A stretch of 64,000 nucleotides of DNA. Source: CBDFLD01 sp965249005 (GTDB lineage Bacteria; Acidobacteriota; UBA6911). The notes beneath the pieces are model-generated. The model searched no databases and had not been told where the DNA came from. It saw only the letters and a list, made by a program, of their open reading frames with translations. The position numbers and the translations under genes are program-made. Location: NCBI GenBank assembly GCA_965249005.1, contig CBDFLD010000019.1:1-64000 (forward strand), given 5' to 3'. Of the stretch, positions 26,662-34,233 are shown one piece after another; the first letter of the stretch is position 1, and every line of letters starts with the position of its first letter.

Positions 26662-27385
26662 GTTCAAGGGCAAGACCATCTTCGAAGCGGCCCAGAAAAA
26701 GCTGGAACCAGACAGCGCGCGCGTCCTCGGCTACCTCCCTGCGGACGAGGAATGGAATTCGCCCAATATCTACGAGGATAATCCGGTCGGTTCCCGAGGC
26801 GAGAGAAACAAGTATCACAAAACAGGAGAGCAGCTTCCGGTCCACAAAACCTGGTTCTTTTACCTGGCTCGGATCTGCAATCATTGCTCCTACCCTGCCT
26901 GCCTGGCCGCATGTCCGCGCAAGGCCCTCTACAAGCGGCCCGAGGACGGCATTGTGCTACTGGACCAGCAAGAGTGCCGGGGCTACCGGAAGTGCGTTGA
27001 GGCCTGTCCTTACAAGAAGGTCATGTATCGTGGAAACACCCGGGTGAGCGAAAAGTGCATTGCTTGCTATCCAAGGGTCGAAGGAACGGATCCGGAAAGC
27101 GATGGCCAGCCCATGGAAACTCGCTGTATGGCGGCCTGCATCGGCCAGATCCGCATGCAGGGGCTGGCCACCTTGAACGACGACGGGTCCTGGGCCGAAG
27201 ACCGCAACAATCCTCTTTATTATCTCGTCCACGTCGCCAAAGTGGCATTGCCGCTATACCCCCAGCTCGGCACCCAACCCAACGGGTATTACATTCCCCC
27301 GCGCTGGGTGCCGAGGGACTATCTCCGCCAGATGTTCGGACCCGGGGTCGATCAAGCAATCGAGCGACAGTCACCCGGATCGTGA
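26414..27385 (+). CDS. Molybdoenzyme iron-sulfur beta subunit, no start codon present
   Basis: The frame is convincing from about KRQFAFVFNINRC (26414) to the stop at 27385, 323 residues. It contains the NarH-type cysteine sets: CIACQSCTMAC, CNHCSYPACLAAC, CRGYRKCVEACPYKK (with Tyr at the place where NarH has Trp or Cys, a site typical of the [3Fe-4S] or variant cluster) and CIACYP with CMAACIGQIR. It transfers electrons from alpha to gamma. No ATG, GTG or TTG is in frame between the join with alpha (26401) and the ATG at 26474, which already lies inside the first cluster motif. A normal start has therefore been lost, together with the alpha C terminus. Confidence 0.85.
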   Translation, partial: KRQFAFVFNINRCIACQSCTMACKSTWTFSKGQEHMWWANVETKPYGGYPQFWDAKILEMLEGANPGGQSWDAGSSSATAYGEFKGKTIFEAAQKKLEPDSARVLGYLPADEEWNSPNIYEDNPVGSRGERNKYHKTGEQLPVHKTWFFYLARICNHCSYPACLAACPRKALYKRPEDGIVLLDQQECRGYRKCVEACPYKKVMYRGNTRVSEKCIACYPRVEGTDPESDGQPMETRCMAACIGQIRMQGLATLNDDGSWAEDRNNPLYYLVHVAKVALPLYPQLGTQPNGYYIPPRWVPRDYLRQMFGPGVDQAIERQSPGS

Positions 27386-27395
27386 GCTTCTAGCC

Positions 27396-27608
27396 GTGCT
27401 ACAGCTCTTCCGCCGCTCCAATCGGATCATCTACCGCTACGAGTTCCAGGAAGGGCCGAAAGTTTATGAAGGACAGCTGCACGGCCGCCCGGTGACACTC
27501 TACAACGATACCGTGATCGCCTATGGGAAAGACGGCCAAGAGCTATTCCGCACCCAGATCGAAGAACCCTTGATCGAAAGACCGCCGATTCACGCAAATT
27601 CGATTTGA
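27396..27608 (+). CDS. Small protein in the molybdoenzyme operon
   Basis: The 70-residue frame starts with GTG at 27396, ten bases after the beta stop. Its stop (27606-27608) overlaps the TTG start of the chaperone gene. The text (NRIIYRYEFQEGPKVYEGQL, GRPVTLYNDTVIAYGKDGQE) is basic at the N terminus and rich in beta-strand residues. I do not recognise the family. The tight fit between two operon genes and the lack of any other frame here support it being real. It may be an assembly or stability factor. Confidence 0.55.
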   Translation: MLQLFRRSNRIIYRYEFQEGPKVYEGQLHGRPVTLYNDTVIAYGKDGQELFRTQIEEPLIERPPIHANSI

Positions 27609-28402
27609 AGGAGCCGATCGCGACAGTACTGAAAGGAATTGAAGAGGTTCTAAACGCCGCTCCGGAGCAAGAGCGCCCGATTGCACTGGCTCTGGCGCGT
27701 GCCGTTTTGTGCCGGATTCTCAAATTGGTTTTCCAAGCCCCGAGCGCTGAAAGCCTGGGTCTGCTTTGCTCGGAGGAAGGATTTCAGCTCACCCGCAGTG
27801 CCACGGGTCTACTGGGCGCATCCGAGGCAGCGCAGGCTCTGGCCTACTTTGGAAACCGGCCGAAACAAGAAATCATAGAAACGTACGATCGGATCTTTGG
27901 TCACACAGCCAGAGGCAGAGTGTGTCCCTACGAAACAGAGTACGGAGCCGACGGTCCGTTCTTGCAATCTCAGGAACTGGCAGACATCGAAGGTTATCTT
28001 CTGGCTTTTGGCCTGAGAACAAAAACCCAGGCCTGCGAGCGAATGGATCACATTGCCGTGGAGCTAGAGTTCTTGGAGTTTCTGAACGAACGAGAGTCCT
28101 ACGCCTTATCGAGAAACGACACGGCGATGCTGGAAGTAACCCGTCAGGCCTATCGCTCATTTCTCAGCAAACATCTATCGCGCTTCGGCCGTGCATTTTC
28201 CGGGCAGCTATCTCAACAAGACCCGGACGGGCCGTATGGCGCGCTCGCAAGAGTATGCAACAGTTTCCTGACTCTGGAATGCGAGCGGCTGGACATTCCC
28301 ATCGGCCCGGAGTTTCTGCCTCTACGTCCGGACTCTCTCGACGACGCACCGATGGCTTGCGGATCTTCGGACCCTGATTCGGGTTTGATCCAGATCTCCT
28401 AA
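27605..28402 (+). CDS. TorD/NarJ-like molybdoenzyme chaperone
   Basis: The 265-residue protein starts with TTG 27605, overlapping the previous stop, which implies translational coupling. It is mostly helical and carries the TorD/DmsD-family signature RVCPYETEYGADGPFLQSQE, plus ERMDHIAVELEFLEFLNERE, corresponding to the DHL-like motif region. These chaperones bind the Tat signal of the alpha subunit and help insert the molybdenum cofactor before export. Its place directly after the beta subunit matches DdhD, NarJ and similar genes. Confidence 0.88.
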   Translation: MKEPIATVLKGIEEVLNAAPEQERPIALALARAVLCRILKLVFQAPSAESLGLLCSEEGFQLTRSATGLLGASEAAQALAYFGNRPKQEIIETYDRIFGHTARGRVCPYETEYGADGPFLQSQELADIEGYLLAFGLRTKTQACERMDHIAVELEFLEFLNERESYALSRNDTAMLEVTRQAYRSFLSKHLSRFGRAFSGQLSQQDPDGPYGALARVCNSFLTLECERLDIPIGPEFLPLRPDSLDDAPMACGSSDPDSGLIQIS

Positions 28403-28416
28403 CACGGTTTCCAGTG

Positions 28417-29358
28417 ATGCAAACCAAATCTCTCCCGGTCGAGTTCGATCCCAGTCTCGTGGAAGAGGCTGTGCTGCGGGCCATCGAAGCCGCACCGCAC
28501 TCGGATCGGCAGCGATTTCGTTCAGAACGCGACAAGACATACGGCACCTCCGATCCAGAACTTCGGGAGAAGAGATTCCGAGATCTTCATGGTCGTTGGT
28601 TTCGAAACCTGGGCCTGGCGGATCCGCTTGTGCAGGTTCTGGGCGAGAAGCCTTGTCTCTCGAAGTTTGCTCATCGCTGTCTCGTGCTTTTCGCACCGCA
28701 GCAAAACAAGGAGGGGGCGGATCTCCGCGAGAACCAGGATACGAAAACGCTGACAGTTTTACTCTCGATCCGCCCTTCCATGTTAATCTCGCAAGCCTTG
28801 CTGCCCTTTCTCCGTCACGAACTGCACTATGTCTCGGATATGCTCGACCCCGGTTTCGAGTATTCCCCGGACCTCCCTCCAACGTCGGCAGCGGGTTCTT
28901 TATCGGACACTCTTGTGCGGAAGCGCTATCGTAGCCTGTGGGACATCACCATTGATGGAAGGCTGGCGGCTGCGGGCCACATGCCCCCGAAAGTCGAAAC
29001 AACCCGCATGCGGGAGTTCTTGCACAGCTTCCCGATGTTGGGTACCGCCGCTCGAGAGGTCTTTGCCGAATTCTTCCACTGCGCAAATCCGAACCACCAC
29101 CAACTGATGAAGCTCGCACTGGATCCCCACACCAGAACAACGGAACCGGATTCGACATTGGGTCGATCTTGCCCTCTGTGCGGCTTCCCATCGACCCTCT
29201 CGACTCCCGATCGTATCGGGCTTTCGGCCGAGAGTCTGCTTCACATCCAAAACGATTTTCCCGCATGGAGACCCGAGGACGGCTTGTGCCCGCAGTGCGC
29301 GGACCTATACACCACGCGTGCCGGGGCGAGCAGGAAGGTCCAACATTCAAGTTTCTAG
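28417..29358 (+). CDS. Unknown protein with HELxH motif and C-terminal Cys pairs
   Basis: The 313-residue protein begins at ATG 28417 (a GTG at 28414 is possible), 14 bases after the chaperone stop. Around residue 135 is LLPFLRHELHYVSDMLDPG, resembling a metal-binding HExxH-like helix, although the spacing is HELH rather than a full HExxH. Near the C terminus CPLCG and CPQC pairs form a probable zinc ribbon. There is no signal peptide, so it is likely cytosolic. Its position as the last gene of the molybdoenzyme operon suggests a role in cofactor handling or assembly. I do not recognise the family. Confidence 0.7.
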   Translation: MQTKSLPVEFDPSLVEEAVLRAIEAAPHSDRQRFRSERDKTYGTSDPELREKRFRDLHGRWFRNLGLADPLVQVLGEKPCLSKFAHRCLVLFAPQQNKEGADLRENQDTKTLTVLLSIRPSMLISQALLPFLRHELHYVSDMLDPGFEYSPDLPPTSAAGSLSDTLVRKRYRSLWDITIDGRLAAAGHMPPKVETTRMREFLHSFPMLGTAAREVFAEFFHCANPNHHQLMKLALDPHTRTTEPDSTLGRSCPLCGFPSTLSTPDRIGLSAESLLHIQNDFPAWRPEDGLCPQCADLYTTRAGASRKVQHSSF

Positions 29359-29387
29359 GCGCCCCTGTCTCGTACTTCTCGCATTTC

Positions 29388-30110
29388 TCAATCACTCTTG
29401 AATCTGAATTGGATCTCGGGACGCTCTTCTTCGGACACAACGATGCTCTTCGTTAACTCGCCGTACCGTTCATGCCAGGCGGCCAAGGTGTATCGGCCGG
29501 CGGGGAGCCCGTCGATCTGGAAGACCCCATCCGGGCCTGTCACGGCAAAGAAGGGGTGTTCCATGACGAAAACGTAGGCCGACATCCACGGGTGGATGTC
29601 GCACTTGAGCTTCACGGGATGTTCGGGCCTAGTCATCGACTTTTGCCGAGTGCCGCCCCTCGGCTGGCTGATGTTGAAGGGACGGTTCTTTCGAGCGAAC
29701 GAGCGAACGTTGTGCGTGCAGGGGTCGCTGTTGACGATCTCCAAGGTCTGACCGGCGAGCATTCCCTGGACCCTCGGCACGAACACGCATCCCTGCTGGT
29801 CGAGTGTCGCCTTCCCTTCCACGGGCTCCACCAACGGCGGCCCCTCTTTGATATAGACAAATACGTTCTGGATCGCGCCGGTCTTCGCGACAAGCTCTCG
29901 CTCCGAGAGAACCTCCCGGCCCTGGTGAAGCGTGACGCAGGGTGGATCGGCTTGCATTTTCACGACCGAGCGTTCCGGTCTTGGCCCCTCGAGGTGCACG
30001 GTACCGGACAATCGGGCACCGGAATCCGGGTGCATACCGGCCGCAGTCTCCGGCCGATGAAGCCAGGTCAACCCCGCTAGAATTCCCAAAACCGGCAGGA
30101 ATCGTCTCAT
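29388..30110 (-). CDS. Exported cupredoxin-like protein with carboxypeptidase-regulatory domain
   Basis: The 240-residue protein has a signal peptide (residues 1-24), a beta domain, and a type-1 copper motif: a His in NSDPCTHNVRSFARKN and the Cys-x2-His-x2-Met set in KCDIHPWMSAYVFV. The C-terminal 65 residues (GPDGVFQIDGLPAGRYTLAA, AWHERYGEL) form a carboxypeptidase-regulatory-like sandwich. It probably binds one copper and moves electrons in the periplasm. Its ATG overlaps the stop of the upstream lipoprotein gene by four bases (ATGA). A paralogue is at 31432-32163. It converges on the molybdoenzyme operon and could be its electron partner; this is inference. Confidence 0.8.
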   Translation of the reverse strand: MRRFLPVLGILAGLTWLHRPETAAGMHPDSGARLSGTVHLEGPRPERSVVKMQADPPCVTLHQGREVLSERELVAKTGAIQNVFVYIKEGPPLVEPVEGKATLDQQGCVFVPRVQGMLAGQTLEIVNSDPCTHNVRSFARKNRPFNISQPRGGTRQKSMTRPEHPVKLKCDIHPWMSAYVFVMEHPFFAVTGPDGVFQIDGLPAGRYTLAAWHERYGELTKSIVVSEEERPEIQFRFKSD

Positions 30111-30835
30111 TTCCAGGTGACTTCCATGGCAAAGAAGTGATCGAAGACCTTTCGGGTTGGATTGTTCCGCTCATCGACCTCGGGACTGCGAATGTAGAAG
30201 TCGAGTTGCTGCGCAGCCGGATTGACCGCCCCCGCCGCCGAGTTCTTGTTCAGTAGGGGATAGTCGACTTTAAGGGTTTCACGATCCCTCATCCCCTGGG
30301 TCACCATGAAGTGAGCTTCGTAGTCGTCGTAAAGGGGGTCCCCGTCCAGGGTGGCGCTCCCGTAGCCCCAGCCGGCGAGGTAAATGAACGTCTTCGGCCA
30401 ATTCGAATCCCCGCAGCCGGAATCCCCGTGTTCGTAGAGGTAGGCGGCGATCCCGCCGTCCTGGCAGGGACTGAATTCGTGAAATCGGTCCATCTGGATG
30501 ACCAACTCCCCCTGCGCGACCACCAGGCGAGCCACGAAAGATCCCGTGTTGGCAACTTCGTCCACTTCGATCTCGACGGTTCCCTCGACCGGATGCACCG
30601 TGGCGGCGGCATTGTCCATGTGATCCCATCCGGGCGGATCTTCCAGACTGCCCGCCTGATGGATCCGGTCTCCCGCGAGATGGAACTGGCCGTCGTAGAG
30701 ATCATGCTGGTTGGGAGCCCAGAGCCTGATTCCCTCATCTGGCGAGGCCGTTTCCGGTTCCTCTTTCGGGCCATCCGTGCAAGCCGACGATAGCAACAAT
30801 CCGGACAGAAGCAAAAGGTGTAGGCGCTTGTTCAT
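30107..30835 (-). CDS. Hypothetical lipoprotein cotranscribed with the cupredoxin gene
   Basis: The 242-residue protein has a lipoprotein signal (LLLLSGLLLSSAC, lipid-modified Cys near residue 19) followed by an acidic linker. The rest is a beta-rich domain with repeated acidic and aromatic patches (WDHMDNAAATVHPVEGTVEI, FHEFSPCQDGGIAAYLYEHG, TFIYLAGWGYGSATLDGDPL). I do not recognise a named family. The stop overlaps the start of the cupredoxin gene by ATGA, so the two proteins are made together and probably work together outside the inner membrane. Confidence 0.75.
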   Translation of the reverse strand: MNKRLHLLLLSGLLLSSACTDGPKEEPETASPDEGIRLWAPNQHDLYDGQFHLAGDRIHQAGSLEDPPGWDHMDNAAATVHPVEGTVEIEVDEVANTGSFVARLVVAQGELVIQMDRFHEFSPCQDGGIAAYLYEHGDSGCGDSNWPKTFIYLAGWGYGSATLDGDPLYDDYEAHFMVTQGMRDRETLKVDYPLLNKNSAAGAVNPAAQQLDFYIRSPEVDERNNPTRKVFDHFFAMEVTWK

Positions 30836-30976
30836 TCAATCCCCTTCCAAATCACGTTAGAATCTAGGATAGCACGGCCTCGAGTATTTTCCGGCACGCG
30901 CAAACCGGAGTCCTGGTTACTATGGCGCGGGCTAGTGAACCGACGCGATGGGTGCTCTGGCATGGAGGCAAACTCA

Positions 30977-31402
30977 ATGACGAAGGTCTTGGTAATCCAC
31001 GGCGCGGGAATGGACACGCGCGGCAGCGTCCAGACGGAGATTTTTGGCACGATGAAGCTTGACGAATACGACGAACATATTCGCCGATATGCGTCCGAGC
31101 TGGATATCGACGTCGAGATCTTCCACTCGAATATCGAGGGCGAGGTTATCAACAAACTCATGGAAGCGCACGAGGATGGTACAAACGCCGCCCTGATCAA
31201 CCCAGCCGGCTACACCACGGACCATCCGGCGCTGGTAAACGCGATAGCCGAGGTGCGTTTCCCCACGGTCGAAGTCCACGTTACAAACCCGGCAAGGCGG
31301 GGCCGCGTATCCGAAGTTGCAGGCGCTAGCCACGCAGTGGTTACGGGATTTGGGGTTTTCGGGTATTATCTCGCGCTGCGCGGCCTCAAAGAGATAATGT
31401 AA
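30977..31402 (+). CDS. Type II dehydroquinase-like protein with altered active site
   Basis: The 141-residue protein starts at ATG 30977, with GGAGG eight bases upstream. It aligns along its length with type II 3-dehydroquinate dehydratase (AroQ): FHSNIEGEVINKL for QSNHEGEL, INPAGYTTDHPALVNAI for INPAAYTHTSVALRDAL, VEVHVTN for EVHISN, and GVFGYYLALRGL at the end. However, the N-terminal NGPNLxxLGxREPxxYG motif reads HGAGMDTRGSVQTEIFG: the lid Arg is missing and the catalytic Tyr is Phe. The His of THTS is also changed. It is therefore unlikely to be a shikimate-pathway enzyme; a different lyase or a binding role is possible. Confidence 0.72.
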   Translation: MTKVLVIHGAGMDTRGSVQTEIFGTMKLDEYDEHIRRYASELDIDVEIFHSNIEGEVINKLMEAHEDGTNAALINPAGYTTDHPALVNAIAEVRFPTVEVHVTNPARRGRVSEVAGASHAVVTGFGVFGYYLALRGLKEIM

Positions 31403-31431
31403 TTCGTGCTAGCCCCTTGAGGCGATCATCT

Positions 31432-32163
31432 CTACGCGGGGCCGGCATACTCCACGACAACGTCTTCGGTTTCTCCAGCCGACAGGTCCACGGAAAGTCG
31501 CCGCAGACCCAGCCTTTCGTGCCAGGCTTCCAGCGTGTAGCTCCCGGGCGGAACATCGGGGATCCGGAAGCGCCCTTCCGAATCGCTCACCGCGTGAAAA
31601 GGATGGTCGTCGATCCGAATGTAGGCCTGCATCCAACCGTGGACGTCGCACTTGACAACAACCATGCCCGGGCGATCCGCTTCCTTGGTGACCTGGGTCC
31701 CTTTGAATGGCAGTGCGACGTTCGCTTCCAGGGCGCCGTAAAAATGTGTGGTGTGGAGGACCGGATCACGGTTGCGTATCTCAATCGTGTCCCCCAAGGT
31801 GAGCGCACTCACGTGAGGCTGGAAGCGGCAATCGGTGTTGTCCAAGATCAGCTCAGATGGGTCGAAGGACCCGATCTTCTCCGGCGGGATGTCCACCAGG
31901 GCAACAATGGCGTTGGCAATCCCCTGCGTTCGCCCTGACACCAAGAGATCTTGCAGCGAATGCCTCGTCCCGCAGACCTCGGGATCTGTTTGATTCTCCA
32001 CCTGCGTGGACGCAGGAATCTCGCTCCCCGAAAACCGGACGACTCCCTCCAGCGTGGCGCCTGGTGTTTCTCCTTTGGGCACGATCGCGGCGCCGGGCTC
32101 ACGACGGCGCTCGCAGGCGACGGCCAGCAGCAGGAGGAATACGGCTATGGCAAACAGTCTCAT
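31432..32163 (-). CDS. Cupredoxin-like lipoprotein with carboxypeptidase-regulatory domain (paralogue)
   Basis: From ATG 32163 the protein has 243 residues and a lipoprotein signal (MRLFAIAVFLLLLAVAC). It repeats the architecture of the protein at 29388: a first beta domain, a His-containing segment (RNRDPVLHTTHFYGALEANV), the copper motif KCDVHGWMQAYIRI (Cys-x2-His-x2-Met) and a C-terminal regulatory-like sandwich (DSEGRFRIPDVPPGSYTLEA, EAWHERLGL). It is anchored by lipid, whereas the paralogue is soluble. The frame extends 23 codons upstream, overlapping the HAD gene, but that part lacks a signal. It converges on the AroQ-like gene. Confidence 0.8.
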   Translation of the reverse strand: MRLFAIAVFLLLLAVACERRREPGAAIVPKGETPGATLEGVVRFSGSEIPASTQVENQTDPEVCGTRHSLQDLLVSGRTQGIANAIVALVDIPPEKIGSFDPSELILDNTDCRFQPHVSALTLGDTIEIRNRDPVLHTTHFYGALEANVALPFKGTQVTKEADRPGMVVVKCDVHGWMQAYIRIDDHPFHAVSDSEGRFRIPDVPPGSYTLEAWHERLGLRRLSVDLSAGETEDVVVEYAGPA

Positions 32164-32188
32164 CGACAGAGCCAATTCGATTCGTTGG

Positions 32189-32956
32189 TCAAAACAAAAC
32201 CACCAGATCAGCGATCGACTCGATAGTGGCATCCGGCTTGACGGGTGAGGCCGCCGCCACCGCTTCCCGATATTTGCCGGTCTTCACCAAGATACCCTTC
32301 ATCCCCGACGCCTGTGCGCCACCCACGTCGGACTCGATATCATCCCCTACCATTGCGACCCTCGAAGCCGGCAATCCCAGTTTCTCTACAGCCGCATGAA
32401 AGAAGGTCTTCTCTGGCTTGCCAAGGACCGTCGCTTCTTTTCCCGTGACGTACTCCAATCCCGAGACAAAAGCCCCGATGTCCATGCGAAGCCCATCTTC
32501 CACCTGCCAAAACTTACCCTTGTGGAGCGCGATCAGCGCCGCGCCTTCCATGAGCATTCGGAAGACCCGGTTCAGAATCGTGTAGTTCCATTGCTCGCCT
32601 ATGTCCCCGATCACCACGACGTCCGGATTCGTCTCCGAGACCTCGAACCCTGCAAAATCTTTGCGCGCATCTTCACTCAGCAGGAAGAAGCACCGGGGAT
32701 TTCCCAGTGTTCGCAAGTAGAGCGCTGCCGCGGACGTGGCACTGATGAGCTCCGCGTACTCGATCGACAACCCCCTCGACAGGATCTCTTGATGCAGCGT
32801 CCCGATCGATTTCGTGGTTGTATTGGTGGCAAACAGCAAGGGGGTTCCTTTGCCCTTCAGATAGCGAATGGCATCGACGGCGCCTTCAATGAGGGTCGGG
32901 CCCACATAAACGACGCCGTCCAGGTCGAGCAACAAACCTTCGATTTCCATCTTCAT
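32189..32956 (-). CDS. HAD-superfamily sugar-phosphatase-like hydrolase (NagD-like)
   Basis: The 255-residue protein carries the four HAD motifs: DxDG in LLLDLDGVVYVG, Thr in LFATNTTTKS, Lys in LGKPEKTFFHAA, and the acidic pair in VAMVGDDIESDVGGAQASGM. The cap region (EVSETNPDVVVIGDIGEQWN) is of the C2 type found in NagD and p-nitrophenyl phosphatase relatives. It is cytosolic and probably dephosphorylates small phosphomonoesters. It lies upstream of, and may be cotranscribed with, the cupredoxin lipoprotein gene, whose signal region begins 26 bases after the HAD stop. Confidence 0.85.
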   Translation of the reverse strand: MKMEIEGLLLDLDGVVYVGPTLIEGAVDAIRYLKGKGTPLLFATNTTTKSIGTLHQEILSRGLSIEYAELISATSAAALYLRTLGNPRCFFLLSEDARKDFAGFEVSETNPDVVVIGDIGEQWNYTILNRVFRMLMEGAALIALHKGKFWQVEDGLRMDIGAFVSGLEYVTGKEATVLGKPEKTFFHAAVEKLGLPASRVAMVGDDIESDVGGAQASGMKGILVKTGKYREAVAAASPVKPDATIESIADLVVLF

Positions 32957-33057
32957 TGCAGAACGTCCCGCGATCGATCCCATTATATCCGCATCCACGC
33001 AGCGACATGTGTGGCGAAGCCCTTTCTTGGTTCTTCGATCTATGGCAATCTAAGAAC

Positions 33058-33692
33058 ATGAAACGGACCCTCGCAGTGCTGGGCGCCATCGTACTCGTTG
33101 TGGGGCTCTCAGCCTACCTCCACTGGGACTGGGTTGTCGCCAAGGTCTCTCTTCAATTTCTGGAATCGAGCGGCCGGGTCGAGAAGCTTCAGGTGCCGCA
33201 GGTCATCACAGCTCTCGATATCGAGCCGGGGCAAAAAATAGCGGATATCGGAGCCGGAACCGGTTTGTTCTCTCGACCGCTGGCTCGAGCAGCCGACCTG
33301 AAGGGAAGATCTATGCCGTGGATATCAACCCGGAACTGCTGGAGCACATCGAAGCTTCCGCCAACCGTGACGGCATCGGCAACATCCAGACAGTACTGGG
33401 CGCGGCGGACGATTCCAAGATCCCGGAACCCGTTGATCTCATCTTCCTGTGTGATACGTTGCACCATATCGAAGATCGGCAATCCTACCTGAATCACCTG
33501 AGCGCACGACTCAAGCCTTCCGGGCGGGTCGCCGTCATCGACTTCTCGGACGTGTGGCCGATCGGCCACGGCGGAATGCGTTTCTCCGACGAGGAACTGG
33601 ATGGCTGGATGGTCACGATCGGTTTCGAGAAAGTCCAATCTTTCGACTTCCTACCCGACAACTTCTTCGTTCTGTATCAAAAGACGGAATGA
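33058..33692 (+). pseudogene. SAM-dependent methyltransferase, frameshifted
   Basis: Two overlapping frames make up one class I methyltransferase. The first (from ATG 33058) gives an N-terminal membrane anchor (MKRTLAVLGAIVLVVGLS) and the SAM-binding motif IADIGAGTGLFSRPLA. It then departs into nonsense at about 33303. The second frame continues with YAVDINPELLEHIEASANRD, CDTLHHIEDRQSYLNHL and RVAVIDFSDVWPIGH and ends at 33692. Adding one G to the GGG at 33303-33305 restores ADLKGKIYAVDINP, so a single-base deletion, real or a sequencing error, explains it. The substrate is unknown. Confidence 0.8.
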
Positions 33693-33794
33693 GACCGCGT
33701 TGCCGCACGGTTTTGCGTACTCGAGGACCCGGGTGCTGTGGATGGGAATAGTCCTCAAGTATCGACCCGAATGAAGCCGATATGTTAGCCAATC

Positions 33795-34181
33795 ATGTTC
33801 TTTGGCGTATATCTTGTCGAGCGAGGGTCAGTCAGCAAGGAGCAGGTACTGGAGGCACTGTATCTGCAGCATGCCCGCCGTCCGCCCCTCGGACAGATTG
33901 CCTTGCGCGAGGGCAGGATGACTCTTTCCCAGGTTTTCGATACCCTCAATTCCCAGAGCGACTTCGATCTGCGTTTTGGGGAAACCGCCATCCGTCTTGG
34001 ATACCTGGAACTTCACGAGCTGATGCAGCTCATGGACATTCAGAGAGGCGAAGTCTGCCCCCTGGGCGAGATACTGGTCGAGATGGGGGTCCTGGAGCGC
34101 AACGTCATGGAACGGCTTCTTTCCGACCATCGGGCGGAAATCCAGTCTGATCTGCAGCCTGAATCTCACGAATCGAGTTGA
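33795..34181 (+). CDS. Hypothetical protein with triple internal repeat
   Basis: The 128-residue protein has no signal peptide. Three similar helical units can be read: LGQIALREGRMTLSQVFDTL (33-52), FGETAIRLGYLELHELMQLM (61-80) and LGEILVEMGVLERNVMERLL (89-108). The pattern LGxxLxxxGxLxxxxxxxLL is that of the N-terminal domain of type II secretion/type IV pilus ATPases (GspE_N), which often appears in stand-alone proteins. It may take part in signalling or pilus assembly. No pilus gene is nearby, so this is not settled. It converges on the GTPase gene. Confidence 0.6.
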   Translation: MFFGVYLVERGSVSKEQVLEALYLQHARRPPLGQIALREGRMTLSQVFDTLNSQSDFDLRFGETAIRLGYLELHELMQLMDIQRGEVCPLGEILVEMGVLERNVMERLLSDHRAEIQSDLQPESHESS

Positions 34182-34233
34182 CAACACGAATCATCCACTC
34201 CAAAAGAGTGCCGGATCTCAATCCGCTGCATCA

